DNA of 64,000 nucleotides from Entoloma clypeatum (taxonomy: Eukaryota > Basidiomycota > Agaricomycetes > Agaricales > Entolomataceae). The stretch covers positions 5,436,812 through 5,500,811 of the forward strand of contig OY751487.1 of NCBI GenBank assembly GCA_963565915.1, written 5' to 3'. Each line of letters begins with the position of its first letter. Within the stretch, counting starts at the first letter, position 1. The notes beneath the pieces were generated by a model. That model ran no database searches. It was not told the DNA's origin and saw only the letters and a program-made list of their open reading frames with translations. A program made the position numbers and the translations under genes. Positions 1 through 9,102 of this stretch are shown one piece after another.

Positions 1-827
1 TTTGCCGCATGTTAGGGATCAAAAGGAACCTGTCCACCGCATACCACCCACAGACGGATGGGCAAGCCGAACGATCGCATCAGGAAACAGAAGCGTTCTT
101 ACGAAACTTCGTCAACCATCTGCAAGATGATTGGGCTGAATGGATCGCAATCGCCGAATTCCAGTACAATGACAAAGAACATCAGGCGACGAAGCATACA
201 CCATTCTACCTCAACTATGGCTTACATCCTTGGAAGGGAGAACTTGTGTTGGAAGACACCAACCCGGCCGCCAACAGCTTCTTGGAAAAACTCAAACAAG
301 CACGAGAAGAAGCCAATGCAGCGCTGAAACAGGCACAGGATCAGATGAAGAAGACAGTTGACACACGACGAAGCCCGTCTCGGAACTACCGCGTCGGAGA
401 CAAGGTGTGGCTGGAAGGGACTAACATCAGGACTGATCGTCCCTCAAAGAAACTTGACGCCCTCCGACACGGACCATTCAAAGTCCTAGAGAAGAAAGGA
501 GCTAGCGCATACCGTCTTGATCTTCCCAAAACCTGGAAAATGATCCACCCTGTGTTCAACGAGACCCTGTTGTCGCCATACGAAACCCCGAAGTATGCCA
601 TTCAGAAAAAGAAGCCAGCCCCTGATCCGATCATCGTCGAAGGACGAGAAGAATACCATGTCTCCACGATCCTGGACTCTCGGAAATTCCGCGGAAAGAT
701 CCAGTACCTTGTCCAATGGGAAGGGTATGGCCCAGAAGAGAACACGTGGGAACCTCGGGGTAATGTTCAGAATGCTCAAGACTTGATCCGAGATTTTCAT
801 CGGCAAAATCCATCGCGTCCACGATAA
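1..827 (+). CDS. Ty3/Gypsy chromovirus pol, 3' part (integrase C-terminus and chromodomain)
   Basis: This is the C-terminal end of a retrotransposon polyprotein that enters from the left edge; the reading frame is open from the start. The first part carries the integrase signature [11 protein letters not shown], the catalytic-core segment that ends in the family's conserved Glu. It is followed by the GPY/F-type region (VGDKVWLEG, then [11 protein letters not shown]) and a C-terminal chromodomain ([17 protein letters not shown]). The integrase-chromodomain order defines chromoviruses, whose chromodomain directs integration to particular chromatin. No stop interrupts the visible part, and the stop codon is followed by a small ORF, a purine-rich tract and an LTR, so the 3' half of the element looks structurally intact. 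Gag, protease, RT and the 5' LTR would lie outside the window. Confidence 0.93.
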   Translation, partial: CRMLGIKRNLSTAYHPQTDGQAERSHQETEAFLRNFVNHLQDDWAEWIAIAEFQYNDKEHQATKHTPFYLNYGLHPWKGELVLEDTNPAANSFLEKLKQAREEANAALKQAQDQMKKTVDTRRSPSRNYRVGDKVWLEGTNIRTDRPSKKLDALRHGPFKVLEKKGASAYRLDLPKTWKMIHPVFNETLLSPYETPKYAIQKKKPAPDPIIVEGREEYHVSTILDSRKFRGKIQYLVQWEGYGPEENTWEPRGNVQNAQDLIRDFHRQNPSRPR

Positions 828-943
828 AAGATAAACCGCGAAATCCATTTTTCATACCGATTTCTGTCACATCGAGTTCCCCGCTCCAACTCTCCTCGCC
901 CAACACGCCGTTCTTCTTATACCTTTCGAACCTCATCTCCACC

Positions 944-1309
944 ATGTCCAACATCACCACCTCCACCGACGCTTCCGACATCAACCCCACCATTACCACC
1001 CTCATTGGCGAAGCGCTCTCCATGCGCGACCAGATCCATGCGCTTGAAACCTCCGTCGCCGACATCCTCCACCGACAGATGCATATCCGTCTCCACACCC
1101 TATCCGACTTGCCAACCGCTCCCACTGCTGAGGAGAAACTTATCCTCAAAAATTATACCAACACCCTTGCCGTCGAGAATCGACGCCTTCGCCTCGCCGT
1201 TCGAGGTTTAGAGTTTGCCACGGCGGTAAACGACGAACTGATAAAGGACTGGGGCAACCGAGCTGATCCTACCTGGACCGATCCAGGCGGCAACGACGGA
1301 TGGGAATAG
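944..1309 (+). CDS. small accessory ORF between pol and 3' LTR
   Basis: A 121-residue ORF starts 117 bases after the pol stop and ends about 40 bases before the LTR. I do not recognise a family. It is acidic, rich in Asp/Thr/Glu, and predicted largely helical: a first helix around DQIHALETSVADIL and a second around LAVENRRLRLAVRGLEF, which could form a short coiled coil. It has no signal peptide or membrane segment, so an envelope protein is unlikely. Its place inside the element suggests a retrotransposon-encoded accessory or Gag-like protein. It could also be a chance ORF, although the start follows a long CT-rich leader that would suit a fungal gene. Confidence 0.5.
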   Translation: MSNITTSTDASDINPTITTLIGEALSMRDQIHALETSVADILHRQMHIRLHTLSDLPTAPTAEEKLILKNYTNTLAVENRRLRLAVRGLEFATAVNDELIKDWGNRADPTWTDPGGNDGWE

Positions 1310-1333
1310 GTAGTCTGTGAGGACACAGACCTT

Positions 1334-1346
1334 GAGGAGAGGAACA
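1334..1346 (+). promoter_or_regulatory. polypurine tract (plus-strand primer)
   Basis: The purine-rich run GAGGAGAGGAA lies directly before the TG that opens the LTR. This is the expected place and composition for the polypurine tract that primes plus-strand DNA synthesis in LTR retrotransposons. Confidence 0.6.
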
Positions 1347-1715
1347 TGTTACGGACTAACGACTACGGACGTATATGCTTACTTTTTCACTTTTACTCAT
1401 CGGCCCCCGTTTACACATATCGTATTATACTTTATTTCCTTTAGTATACTTCGCTCCCGCGCTGACTCGCTTTCCGCAGCTATCTGACTCATTCCGCAGT
1501 CAGCTTACTCATTAGTACATAGCCTTCCGCAGTCGCCTTACTCATGCGCACTGCCTTCCGCAGCTACTGACTCATTCGCTACCACTCATAGTCAGTACTA
1601 TATAAACCTCATGTACCATAGCTACATTCCTTAGATTTAGCAATCACATTGCTCTTCGCCTTTCCACTTCCTGCATACTCTGCCCGAACCTTGGAACGGT
1701 TTGTTAAGCATAACA
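1347..1715 (+). repeat. 3' LTR of the Ty3/Gypsy element
   Basis: The segment opens TGTTACGG after the polypurine tract and closes GCATAACA, giving the short inverted ends TGTTA/TAACA typical of LTRs (about 369 bp). Inside are several copies of a CTTCCGCAG / CTGACTCATT motif in the U3-like part, then a TATA box (TATATAAA, around 1600), then an R/U5-like stretch. The 5' partner LTR is outside the window, so neither LTR identity nor the target-site duplication can be checked. The right boundary is an inference from the TAACA end. Confidence 0.65.
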
Positions 1716-3088
1716 GCCTCCGTCCAGCACCAATATGCTGTGTGTATATCAAAAAAGCTCGTGGCATAAAGGGAAACTACTCAATCGATCTCGACAAATC
1801 AACATGCCCAAATGGGGTTCGTTTCAATTATCGGAATGCTTCCTTGTCGACCGAGCGCTCCCCCTGTTCCAAAATTCCCACCGTCTGCTCTTTGTGCCCG
1901 AAAGGAAGCCCCGCAGTCTGGACATACAGCCTTCATGCCCACTACCGGGATCGCCACCGGTTGACCTCTCCTGCCACTTTTCCTACTCTTGCTGAACTTT
2001 CCCAGTCTGAAAAGGATGGCATGAACCGCATATGGAAAGCTCGCTTCAAGAAGCCAAAACAACAACGGTCAAAAGGAGAACAACGAAAGAAACCACTTCC
2101 TATCTCAGAGGCACACCGTTCACGAATTGTGGTTTGGTGAGTCTCATCTTGGTCTCATCATTTCCTTGTGTTTCGACTCGGAAGATCTAACATGCTCTGC
2201 ATGTAGTCATTCGGCGCCAAGTTCCTCGACACATGCGGGCGAAAATCCAGGGGCAGGTGATAGTGGCTGCAATGAGGAACCTGCGGATGATATTTCCGAG
2301 CGTTCAGACAATGATGATGCGAGTGCACAGAACGAGTCCAAGTCGGTGGATGAACAGGGAGTGGATGATGAGCTGGATGACGAGCCATATGTTCTCAAAA
2401 CACGTAGTAAGTCTGAGTCCTTTTGGTTTTCCATGATCTGTGAATATCCTTGTTGCAGCAAACCCACAGTCCCCACCCACGACGTCTCCAGCTGCAGCGC
2501 CAACCACTGCACCACCCGTGATCATCCCTGGTCCAGTCCTAACAGCCCTTACGACCTCCCGGCCCCTGGCACTGAGTGGAGCTGCCACCGATATGCGGAC
2601 ATGGCCTAGTAAGTCCGAGTCCTTTGGGTTTTCCATGCTCTGTGAACATCCTTGTTACAGCAAACCCACAGTCCCCACCCGCGACGTCTCCAGCTGCAGC
2701 GCCAGCCACTGCACCACCTGCGATCATCCCTGGTCCATCCCTAGCAGGCCCTACGACCTCCCGGCCCCTGCCGCCGAGTGGAGCTGCTACCGATATGCGG
2801 ACACAGCCGAGTCGAACAAGAAAAGTTCACTTACTCAACCTGAACACTTGTATTTGCGGGGTCACCATCACCGATGCCAAAATTCAAGAGGGCCGAAACA
2901 CTATGCAATGCCGAGTGCAAGGATGTGAAACAGTCTGGGTAAGTTCCCTCTTGTCTCGCTCATCCAGGACTCGCAACGATCCTCATAATTGATTTTAGTA
3001 TCATCAAAGTTGTATGAAGTATACATTTACTCCGAAGCAGTGGAGCTGTGATAGCTGCAAGGCAGATTCTGGTCGAAAATGTCAATAG
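1716..3088 (+). CDS. zinc-finger protein of unknown function, 5' end lost at the LTR
   Basis: Exons can be read at about 1716-2136, 2207-2406, 2459-2608, 2661-2938 and 3000-3088, with GT-AG introns of 52-70 nt. The N-terminal part has a C2H2-like finger (CSLCPKGS, then HAHYRDRH), followed by an acidic linker. The middle is a Pro/Ala/Ser/Thr-rich segment that is duplicated. The C-terminus is a PHD-like Cys/His cluster (CICGVTI, MQCRVQGCETVWYHQSC, WSCDSCKAD) ending at TAG 3086-3088. Such C2H2-plus-PHD-like proteins are common near transposons in mushroom genomes, but I cannot name this family. The first recognisable residues begin immediately after the LTR without a convincing start codon, so the LTR insertion has probably removed the 5' end. 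Confidence 0.55.
2407..2810 (+). repeat. 202-bp tandem duplication of intron plus exon
   Basis: Bases 2407-2608 and 2609-2810 are two copies of one unit. Each has a 52-nt intron (GTAAGT to TGTTGCAG or TGTTACAG) followed by a 150-nt exon. Because 150 is divisible by three and the splice phases match, the duplicated exon adds 50 residues in frame (motif ANPQSPP through GAATDMRT). Copies differ at scattered positions, so this is not a sequencing duplicate. Confidence 0.85.
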
Positions 3089-4246
3089 GTACCTGCACGC
3101 TGACGTCCTCATTCATTTGTAATTTTGTGAGAGGTTTATCATTTTGATCTTATGTTTTTCGTAGAAATATATATGTTTGTGGGTATAACATACTATATTA
3201 GGAAGGAGGGGGTGGGGAGGGGGGGTTTCGTGAGGCTGAAAAAAAAAGTCCAACATGTGTTGCTGCAGTCGCGTTCCGACACCCCCTTGTTCAGCTCATT
3301 CTGTGTTCGAGGAGATGGTGGGATTGATGAGAGCATTGTGATTCCTACAGATTCAGCTATTAGAACTATTTTGGGCTAGTACTAGTCCCTACTAGTTCAA
3401 AATAGTTCAATAATCACAAGCTGAATAATCTAGGTCAAAACATCACTAGGGAGTTGCTAGGGAGTGATGAGATGATGCCATTGCATCGCCAAGAGATGAT
3501 TAGTTCTAACATATCTAATAGTTTCGGCATACAATAACTATAGTTCATCATTGGTAGAACTACAACTTTAATGGGATCCATGAATTATAAGATGAGAAGA
3601 CTATTGTTGGCAACTCTTCGGGCTAGTAAGACTTGTTGTCTAGTGACGAGTCAAATAGCCCAAAATAGACCAATAGGATTTTGTGGAAGTGCTGATGAGA
3701 GTCCATGAGGAGAGTCCTTTATGAGCTGGTAAACGTCGCCGCGTGGAATAACGGTGGCTGAGGGTGCTGGTGTTCGGACATCTTTCCTTCTGTCAAGTGG
3801 GTACTATTTGTCTACTCATTGTACTGGAGAAGTGTTTTGTTGCTGTGCTTCGGTATCGATCGGTGTGGGGGGTAGGTTTGGGCCAGTTACTGAGATAGTG
3901 GACTGGAATCTTCGTTGGGATACATGCGAGGTTTATAATGATCTTTCGAGCACTGTGCTTCGGTGTAGGAGAGATATAAAATATTCATTTCAATGTGTAA
4001 TCGAACAAATCTGAGAAATTTCAAAGATCCTCTGCCCGCATCCGGACTTTGAGGGGAATTTCCAAATTTGGAAATTACAAGTCTTCACGAATCACTATCA
4101 TCTGTGTTCAGACCTGCCATTAATTTCCTGTGGATAAGGTCCTTCTAAAGATACTTGACTGGTGAAGCCTGCTGACCCACGACTCTTTTAGCTTCACGAA
4201 GTATCACTGAGTGCCCTGGAACTTTGGCCGACCCACAATATTGAAT
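3089..4246. other. intergenic, AT-rich, with a family relic and a hairpin
   Basis: There is no convincing gene here. Around 3290-3345 the + strand reads SSFCVRGDGGIDES, a relic of the C-terminal RGDGGIGER motif of the zinc-cluster/coiled-coil family found further right. Bases 3363-3410 form an imperfect hairpin, with GAACTATTTTG paired to CAAAATAGTTC and the arms extended by CTAGTA/TACTAG. Similar short motifs recur to about 3690, which may be a degraded MITE. Confidence 0.45.
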
Positions 4247-4668
4247 ATGGATACCACGCCCACGTTCCCGGACTCTGACAATGCAGACTGGGTCACTGAA
4301 GCTGAAATTGCAGCCTACAAGCTAAAATTTGACGCTGCTTTGAAAATTTTCAACATACTCATCGACGATTGGAGCCTGAAGAACCGGAAGGTGCGCTTTA
4401 CTCTGTTTCACAATTTTTGCTGATGGTGTTAGATTTGGCAAACTCTTACCTGCAAAACATGTACTGATGGTGGACATCTCGACTGCACCTGGCGCCGTGG
4501 CTTCGAAATACAGCGCATTTCGCTTGCTTTGGCCATTTCAGAGGCTCAATGTCGCCGGTTTTATTGTGCCTGGGCCAGGCTACATCAGCAAACCCTGATT
4601 GGCCCTGGGAGTACTACGGAGCACTCTGTAGTGCTGTAGTATGGTAACAGGGTATTTGAGACAGGGAG

Positions 4669-4696
4669 CTCTGTAGTGACCCTGGTCACTACAGAG
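4669..4696. repeat. 13-bp-arm palindrome in the subterminal repeats
   Basis: CTCTGTAGTGACC (4669-4681) is followed after two bases by its exact reverse complement (4684-4696). It is built from the CTGTAGTG motif that is repeated through both ends of the surrounding element. Confidence 0.85.
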
Positions 4697-5179
4697 GACT
4701 CCTGGTAGGCTGGCAGGCCACTCTGTAGTGTCCTGTAGTGTCCTGTAGGAAGCACCCAGTACTCTAGACAGATACTCTGGGTCCAGAACCAGTGGGATAA
4801 CTGGTGGTATTGTAAACATCACACACTGTCCAGATGATGATGTGGTGCAAAATTCAAAATTATTATAAAGTTTCTCTATGCTACGAACATGTAAATAAGT
4901 TTATTGGCTCTCTAGGTATTGGGAATGAAGCACTGTGGGGGGTACATCAGTTAATGCAGCAGATTTCGGATAGGAATGACTTACAGCTCGCCAGGCATTG
5001 TCATGTCCTCTGGTGCCCTGTCTGCACATCTCCCCCTTTGCCCAGGTTCCGCTAGAGACAAATTCACCCACCTCACATGTAGACGGGCCGCAGATGGGGA
5101 GGTTCGGATTTGGGAGGTTCGGTTCAGATTCGAACCGTGGTTCAACATGAAAAGATGCAAAAAAAAAAGAGGTGGCGAG

Positions 5180-6260
5180 GAGGCCGCACGGGGCGAAAGG
5201 GTGCTGCTGGAGACGAGATATGGCTGCAGGGGACAAGAGGCAGCCGTTGGCGAGAGGTGGCCGTTGTAGGCGAGAGACGGCCGTAGGACACAAGTGGGAG
5301 CCGTTGGGGGTGAGAGGCGGCCGAGGGAGACAAGAGGCGACCGTAGGACACGAGTGGGAGCTGTTGGGGGTGAGAGGGAGCCAAGGGAGACAAGAGGTGG
5401 CTGTTGGGGGCGAGAGGCAGCCATGGGAGGCAAGGGACGGCCGTAGGGCACGAGTGGGAGCCGAGGGAGACGAGAGGTGGCTGTAGGAGGCGAGAGATGG
5501 CCGTAGGGTATGAGTGGGAGCCGTTGGGGGTGAGAGGGAGCCGAGGGAGACAAGAGGTGGCCATTGGAGGCGAGAAACAGCCGTAGGACATGAGTGGGAG
5601 CCATTGGGGGTGAGAGGGAGCTGAGGGAGAGAAGAGGCAGCCGTAGGCACGAGGGGGAGCCATTGGAGGTGAGAAGAGGCCGTTGGAGATGAGAGACGGC
5701 CATTGGAGACCAGAGACGGCCGTTGGGCACACAGGAAAGCCGTAGGGAACGAGAGGCAGCCGTTGGAGACGAGAGGCGGCCATTGGAGGCAAGAGGAGGC
5801 TGTTGGGCACGCGAGGAAGCCATAGGGGAAGAGAGGCGGCCGTTGAGGGTGAGAGGAGGCCGTTGGGGGCGAGAGGAGCGGCAGGGAGCCGTTGGGGGTG
5901 AGAGATGGCCGTTGGGGGCGACAGGCAACCATTGGGCACACGAGAGGACCGTAGGGGATGAGAGGGAGCTGTTCGAGACGAGAGATGGCCATTGGGAACG
6001 AGAGGCGGTCGTTGGGTGCGAGAGGCAGCCGTTGGGCATGCAAGGAAGCCATAGGGGGCAACAGGCAGCCGTTGGGCACGTGAGAAGACCATAGGGGATG
6101 AGTGGGAGCCGTTCGAGACAAGAGATGGCTGTTGGGAATGGTAGACAACCGTTGGGCACGAGAGGCGGCCGTTGGGTGCGAGAGGCAGCCCGCGAGGAAG
6201 CCGTAAGGGATGAGAGGCAGCCGTTTGGGGCAATGACCATTCGAGGCGAGAGACGGCCGT
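5180..6260. repeat. degenerate 20-bp minisatellite (about 50 units)
   Basis: The + strand is a long run of 20-base units of the form GAGGCGGCCGTTGGGGGCGA, varied at a few positions (CGGCC/CAGCC/GAAGCC, GTTGGAGAC/GTTGGGCAC/GTAGGGGAT). The period is clear at 5700-5880. Because 20 is not a multiple of three and the units lack stop triplets on the minus strand, all three minus frames stay open for more than 400 codons. Those frames give the same Ser/Pro/Leu-rich pattern and are not genes. The array lies inside the TIR element. Confidence 0.85.
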
Positions 6261-6487
6261 GGTCGATGAGGAAGATGGGGAGGAGGGCAGACATGCGGGA
6301 GGGAGGTGATGGGGGAAGTTAAAGGGATGTTGGGGCTTTGGTATGGTCGACTTTCGTTGCCGGGCTCGGCAAGTTCCGGGCACGTGGCTGACTGTCAAAC
6401 AATTGCCAAAGTCCAACATCCCTTTTGACTCCCTCCATCACATCCCTCCCGCGTGTCTGCTCCCTCCTCCCCATCTTCCTCATCGAC
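6261..6487. repeat. long inverted repeat (about 80-bp arms)
   Basis: The left arm (about 6261-6342, beginning GTCGATGAGGAAGATGGGGA) is matched by a nearly perfect reverse complement at about 6404-6487 (ending TCCCCATCTTCCTCATCGAC). The spacer of about 60 bases has its own small hairpin, TTGCCG-GGCT-CGGCAA, at 6357-6372. Transcribed or single-stranded, this would fold into a strong stem-loop. It directly follows the minisatellite. Confidence 0.85.
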
Positions 6488-7090
6488 CCCTCCTCTCTCC
6501 GTTCACATGCCCGCCTGCTATGCAGGCCCAACTACTGGTGAGCACCTTCTGTACCTCACCACCCACACTTACAGAGAACAACAGGAAACATGTGGAGAAC
6601 ACAACGGCGGTGGGTGATGGTGGGGGAGGGGAAGGGGAGGGGGAAGGGGGAGGGGGGAGGGCTACTGAAATGGCCACAGTAGAGGGACGGCAGGACACAG
6701 GCAAAAGGCGGGACACATGTGAGAATGGCTGGATATGCACGGGAACGGCGGGACAGGCGAATAGGGTGCGAGGGGACGTAGTGAGGGACGCGTGGAGTGG
6801 GGGACAGCACCCTGCTCAGCCACGCTGCAGCACACTAACAGAGAACACGACGGCGGTGAGTGTGGTGGGGAGGGATACCCCTACGGCTATGGTGGGGCAA
6901 TGAGTGAAGGGCAGGACATACGCGAGGACGGAGGGACATGCGAGGAGGCTAGGGGCACGCAGCTGCGGCGCTCAGTTTAGTTTCATGTTTTACCTAGTCG
7001 AAATATGATATTCCGTCTATTCTGCCCGTCCCAGCTCATGGCATACAGTACCTTTAAGTTTGAAGTACATAGCAAGGTGTCATTTTTGGA
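6488..7090. other. G-rich non-coding interior of the TIR element
   Basis: The stretch contains a G-rich tract at about 6615-6660 (runs of GGGGG, AGGGG and GGGGGG that could form G-quadruplexes). A motif AACACAACGGCGGTG near 6600 recurs as AACACGACGGCGGTG near 6845. Short ORFs here have biased composition and no recognisable domain. Confidence 0.5.
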
Positions 7091-7810
7091 CTGGACACCA
7101 TGTGGGTTCCTACTGTTAATACACAACTACTGTACTACCTTGCTCCAATGCTACTGTACACTATGGCCCTATATACTACTACAGCACTACAGCACTACAG
7201 CACTACAGTCCTCTACAGATCACTCCAACCCTACAGGGCCCTACAGGTTTGGGTGTGTTTGCTACAATTTACTACAGCCGAAAATCAGGGTTTGCTGATG
7301 TAGATACTGTAGAAGGGGAGAGGAAAGGGCTTCCTTTCAAGATTCTCCTGAGTTTGTTCCGAGTCAACCCCCTCCAATTATCTATAATGTACAGCCGCCA
7401 GAACCTCCCAACCATCCTCCACCCATCCCACCTCCTCCACCAGATTCTTTCACGCCTCTCATCCGCTCGTGTAGTAGCGGTCCCAGACACTTGAATCAGC
7501 TTAAAACGCATCTCTCGGGCGTTCCAATAATCGTGTCTAACCAGGTTGGTCCTCAAAAAGTCCCCGTACTAGTACCCACGAAGCATGGAGCATCGAACGA
7601 TGAGAAGCGAGTTTGTGATGAGCACCGAAAATGCGAGAGACTCTGGTCAGAGCTCTACAAACACCTCAAACACCCAACAACACTCTCAACAATTAGTTCA
7701 AGGGTGGCGGGAACTTAACCACTTATTCCGTAAGTAGTTAGACTCGTTTGTCTTTTGTAGAAAGTCGTCGCGAGGTCGCGCGTCGACAATCAAGGGTTTT
7801 GATCAAATAA

Positions 7811-8470
7811 AATAATAATATGAGATCGAGTTTCCTCAGGGTTCACTGAGACTCCCTTTGGATGAGACTTAGAAAATCTAACCACTCAATCAATCACTGA
7901 GAGAGAGAGAGGGATTGGATCTGGCTGGGGGGCCTTTCTAATCTACAGTACATGGCAGGAAACTACAGTTTTTATACATGACAAGAGATGAAATATATAT
8001 ATAAGGTTTATCACAAGATATGTCCATAACAAATCGGTTTCCAGGGTATCTGTTATTTGGGCATGGTCCAAATATTCACATGGGTCTTTTAAACATATTT
8101 CCGAGGTGTCGAGAGGGCAACCGGCCCTGGCGGAGTGGAGCGACAAGAATGCGTCGTTTCGCGAGCATTCTAGAAGTCCGCATCAATATTGATGTTGTCG
8201 ATCGATCGATCAAGTTCCCGGTTGTCATCGATCAAGGGTCCGAAGTGTCAACAAGTCACGGACCGGGAACCCGTTTCCAGGGTTCGGTCTATTTCTGGTA
8301 AGCCACACAGATCGGCATCACGGCATCTGTGATCGCGCGTCGTACACTGTGATGCTGGGCATCCTGCTCATTATTATGAGTCCCCCGAGCCCTCAGATTG
8401 TCCATAGTCAATAGTAGTGATTGGATAGGGTGATATGTCATAGAATATTCTTATTAATGACTGGTCCCCT
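7811..8470. other. unexplained insert inside the split gene
   Basis: These 0.66 kb separate the coil-like remnant from the C-terminal block of the disrupted family gene. The sequence has a (GA)n run at about 7900, an AT stretch near 7990, and GC-rich short direct and inverted motifs around 8190-8300 (GATCGATCGATCAAG, ATCGATCAAGGGTCC). I see no terminal repeats or ORF that would name it. It may be a solo LTR or another MITE. Confidence 0.35.
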
Positions 8471-9102
8471 CGGGCATGGTCAGCAATTCTCCGGTGGATT
8501 TTGAATATCCTGTCTTACACAATCCATGCGAAGAGGACGACGTGGAAAGGGAACGCATCCACAAAGCGTTTGTCCTGTCAGTCAGTAACGTTACCCACTT
8601 TCTCGCCTCTCGCATACCTCCCGTCGCCAATCCGTCTCATGCCGATCTCGTCTGTCTCAGTCAAAGGATATACAACGCTCTCAATCGGATGATATCTGAG
8701 GACTTTGCGCGTTCGGATTGTGGACTCAACTCATTTTTTGCTCGAGGAGATGGCGGGATTGGGGAGAGGACTGAGTTTGGTGCGTCCGCGTCCGGTGGGG
8801 TTGCGTTTGAGAGTCCCGTACGCGCTAGCAAGCGACGCCGTGAGTAAGTCAAGCTGATGTACATGTGATGATTCTTAGGAGCACAGCTTTCATCCAGCCT
8901 GAGCACTGAGTAAGGCGACTGTCGATGGTTGAGGAAGGTTTGCAATGTTGCGGTAAACGGCATCGCGATCCTGGAGGATTGATCCATGATATATGTAATG
9001 GAAAATACGTACGTGCACCGGTAGTTGTCGGTATTTCGTGTCGGCAGTAGGGTTAGGGTAACTGCTGACAAATCATTTTTGCGGTTTACCATTGTACACG
9101 AC

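Larger units (their letters stand above)
4580..7303. mobile_element. 2.7-kb TIR element without transposase (novel large MITE-like element)
   Basis: The ends are perfect 21-bp inverted repeats: 4580-4600 (begins CTACATCAGCAAACCCTG) and its exact reverse complement at 7283-7303. If the outer CTA/TAG are excluded, the element is flanked by TA on both sides, as with Tc1/mariner-like target duplications. Both ends carry many CTGTAGTG-type subterminal repeats pointing inward (4620-4760 on the left; as CACTACAG at 7170-7260 on the right). The interior holds a GC-rich 20-bp minisatellite, a roughly 80-bp-arm inverted repeat and a G-rich tract. No transposase-like ORF is visible, so the element is non-autonomous. 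It splits a host-family gene. I do not recognise a named family. Confidence 0.8.
4247..8847 (+). pseudogene. zinc-cluster/coiled-coil family member split by insertions
   Basis: Three collinear + strand pieces match successive parts of one gene family. Piece 1 (exons 4247-4390 and 4433-4582) encodes the N-terminal helical domain (VTEAEIAAYKLKF) and half of the Cys cluster (CKTCTDGG, CTWRRGFEIQRISLALAISE, CRRFYCAWAR). The first Cys triplet is missing. Piece 2 (about 7304-7810) has a Pro-rich linker and a coil-like segment with frame breaks. Piece 3 (8476-8847) encodes the C-terminal block (HKAFVLSVSNVTHFLASR, ARGDGGIGER) and basic tail RASKRRRE. Homology stops exactly at the terminal repeats of the element at 4580-7303, and again near 7810-8470. 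A single disrupted gene is my inference; independent fragments are the alternative. Confidence 0.6.

Noticed and set aside
3689..3730. CTGATGAGAGTCC as another hammerhead
   Set aside because: No GAAA follows a closed stem II and no stem III is present.
4901..6419. Three overlapping minus-strand ORFs of 415-437 codons
   Set aside because: They are the same 20-bp minisatellite read in three frames; the composition is repetitive and no frame is favoured.
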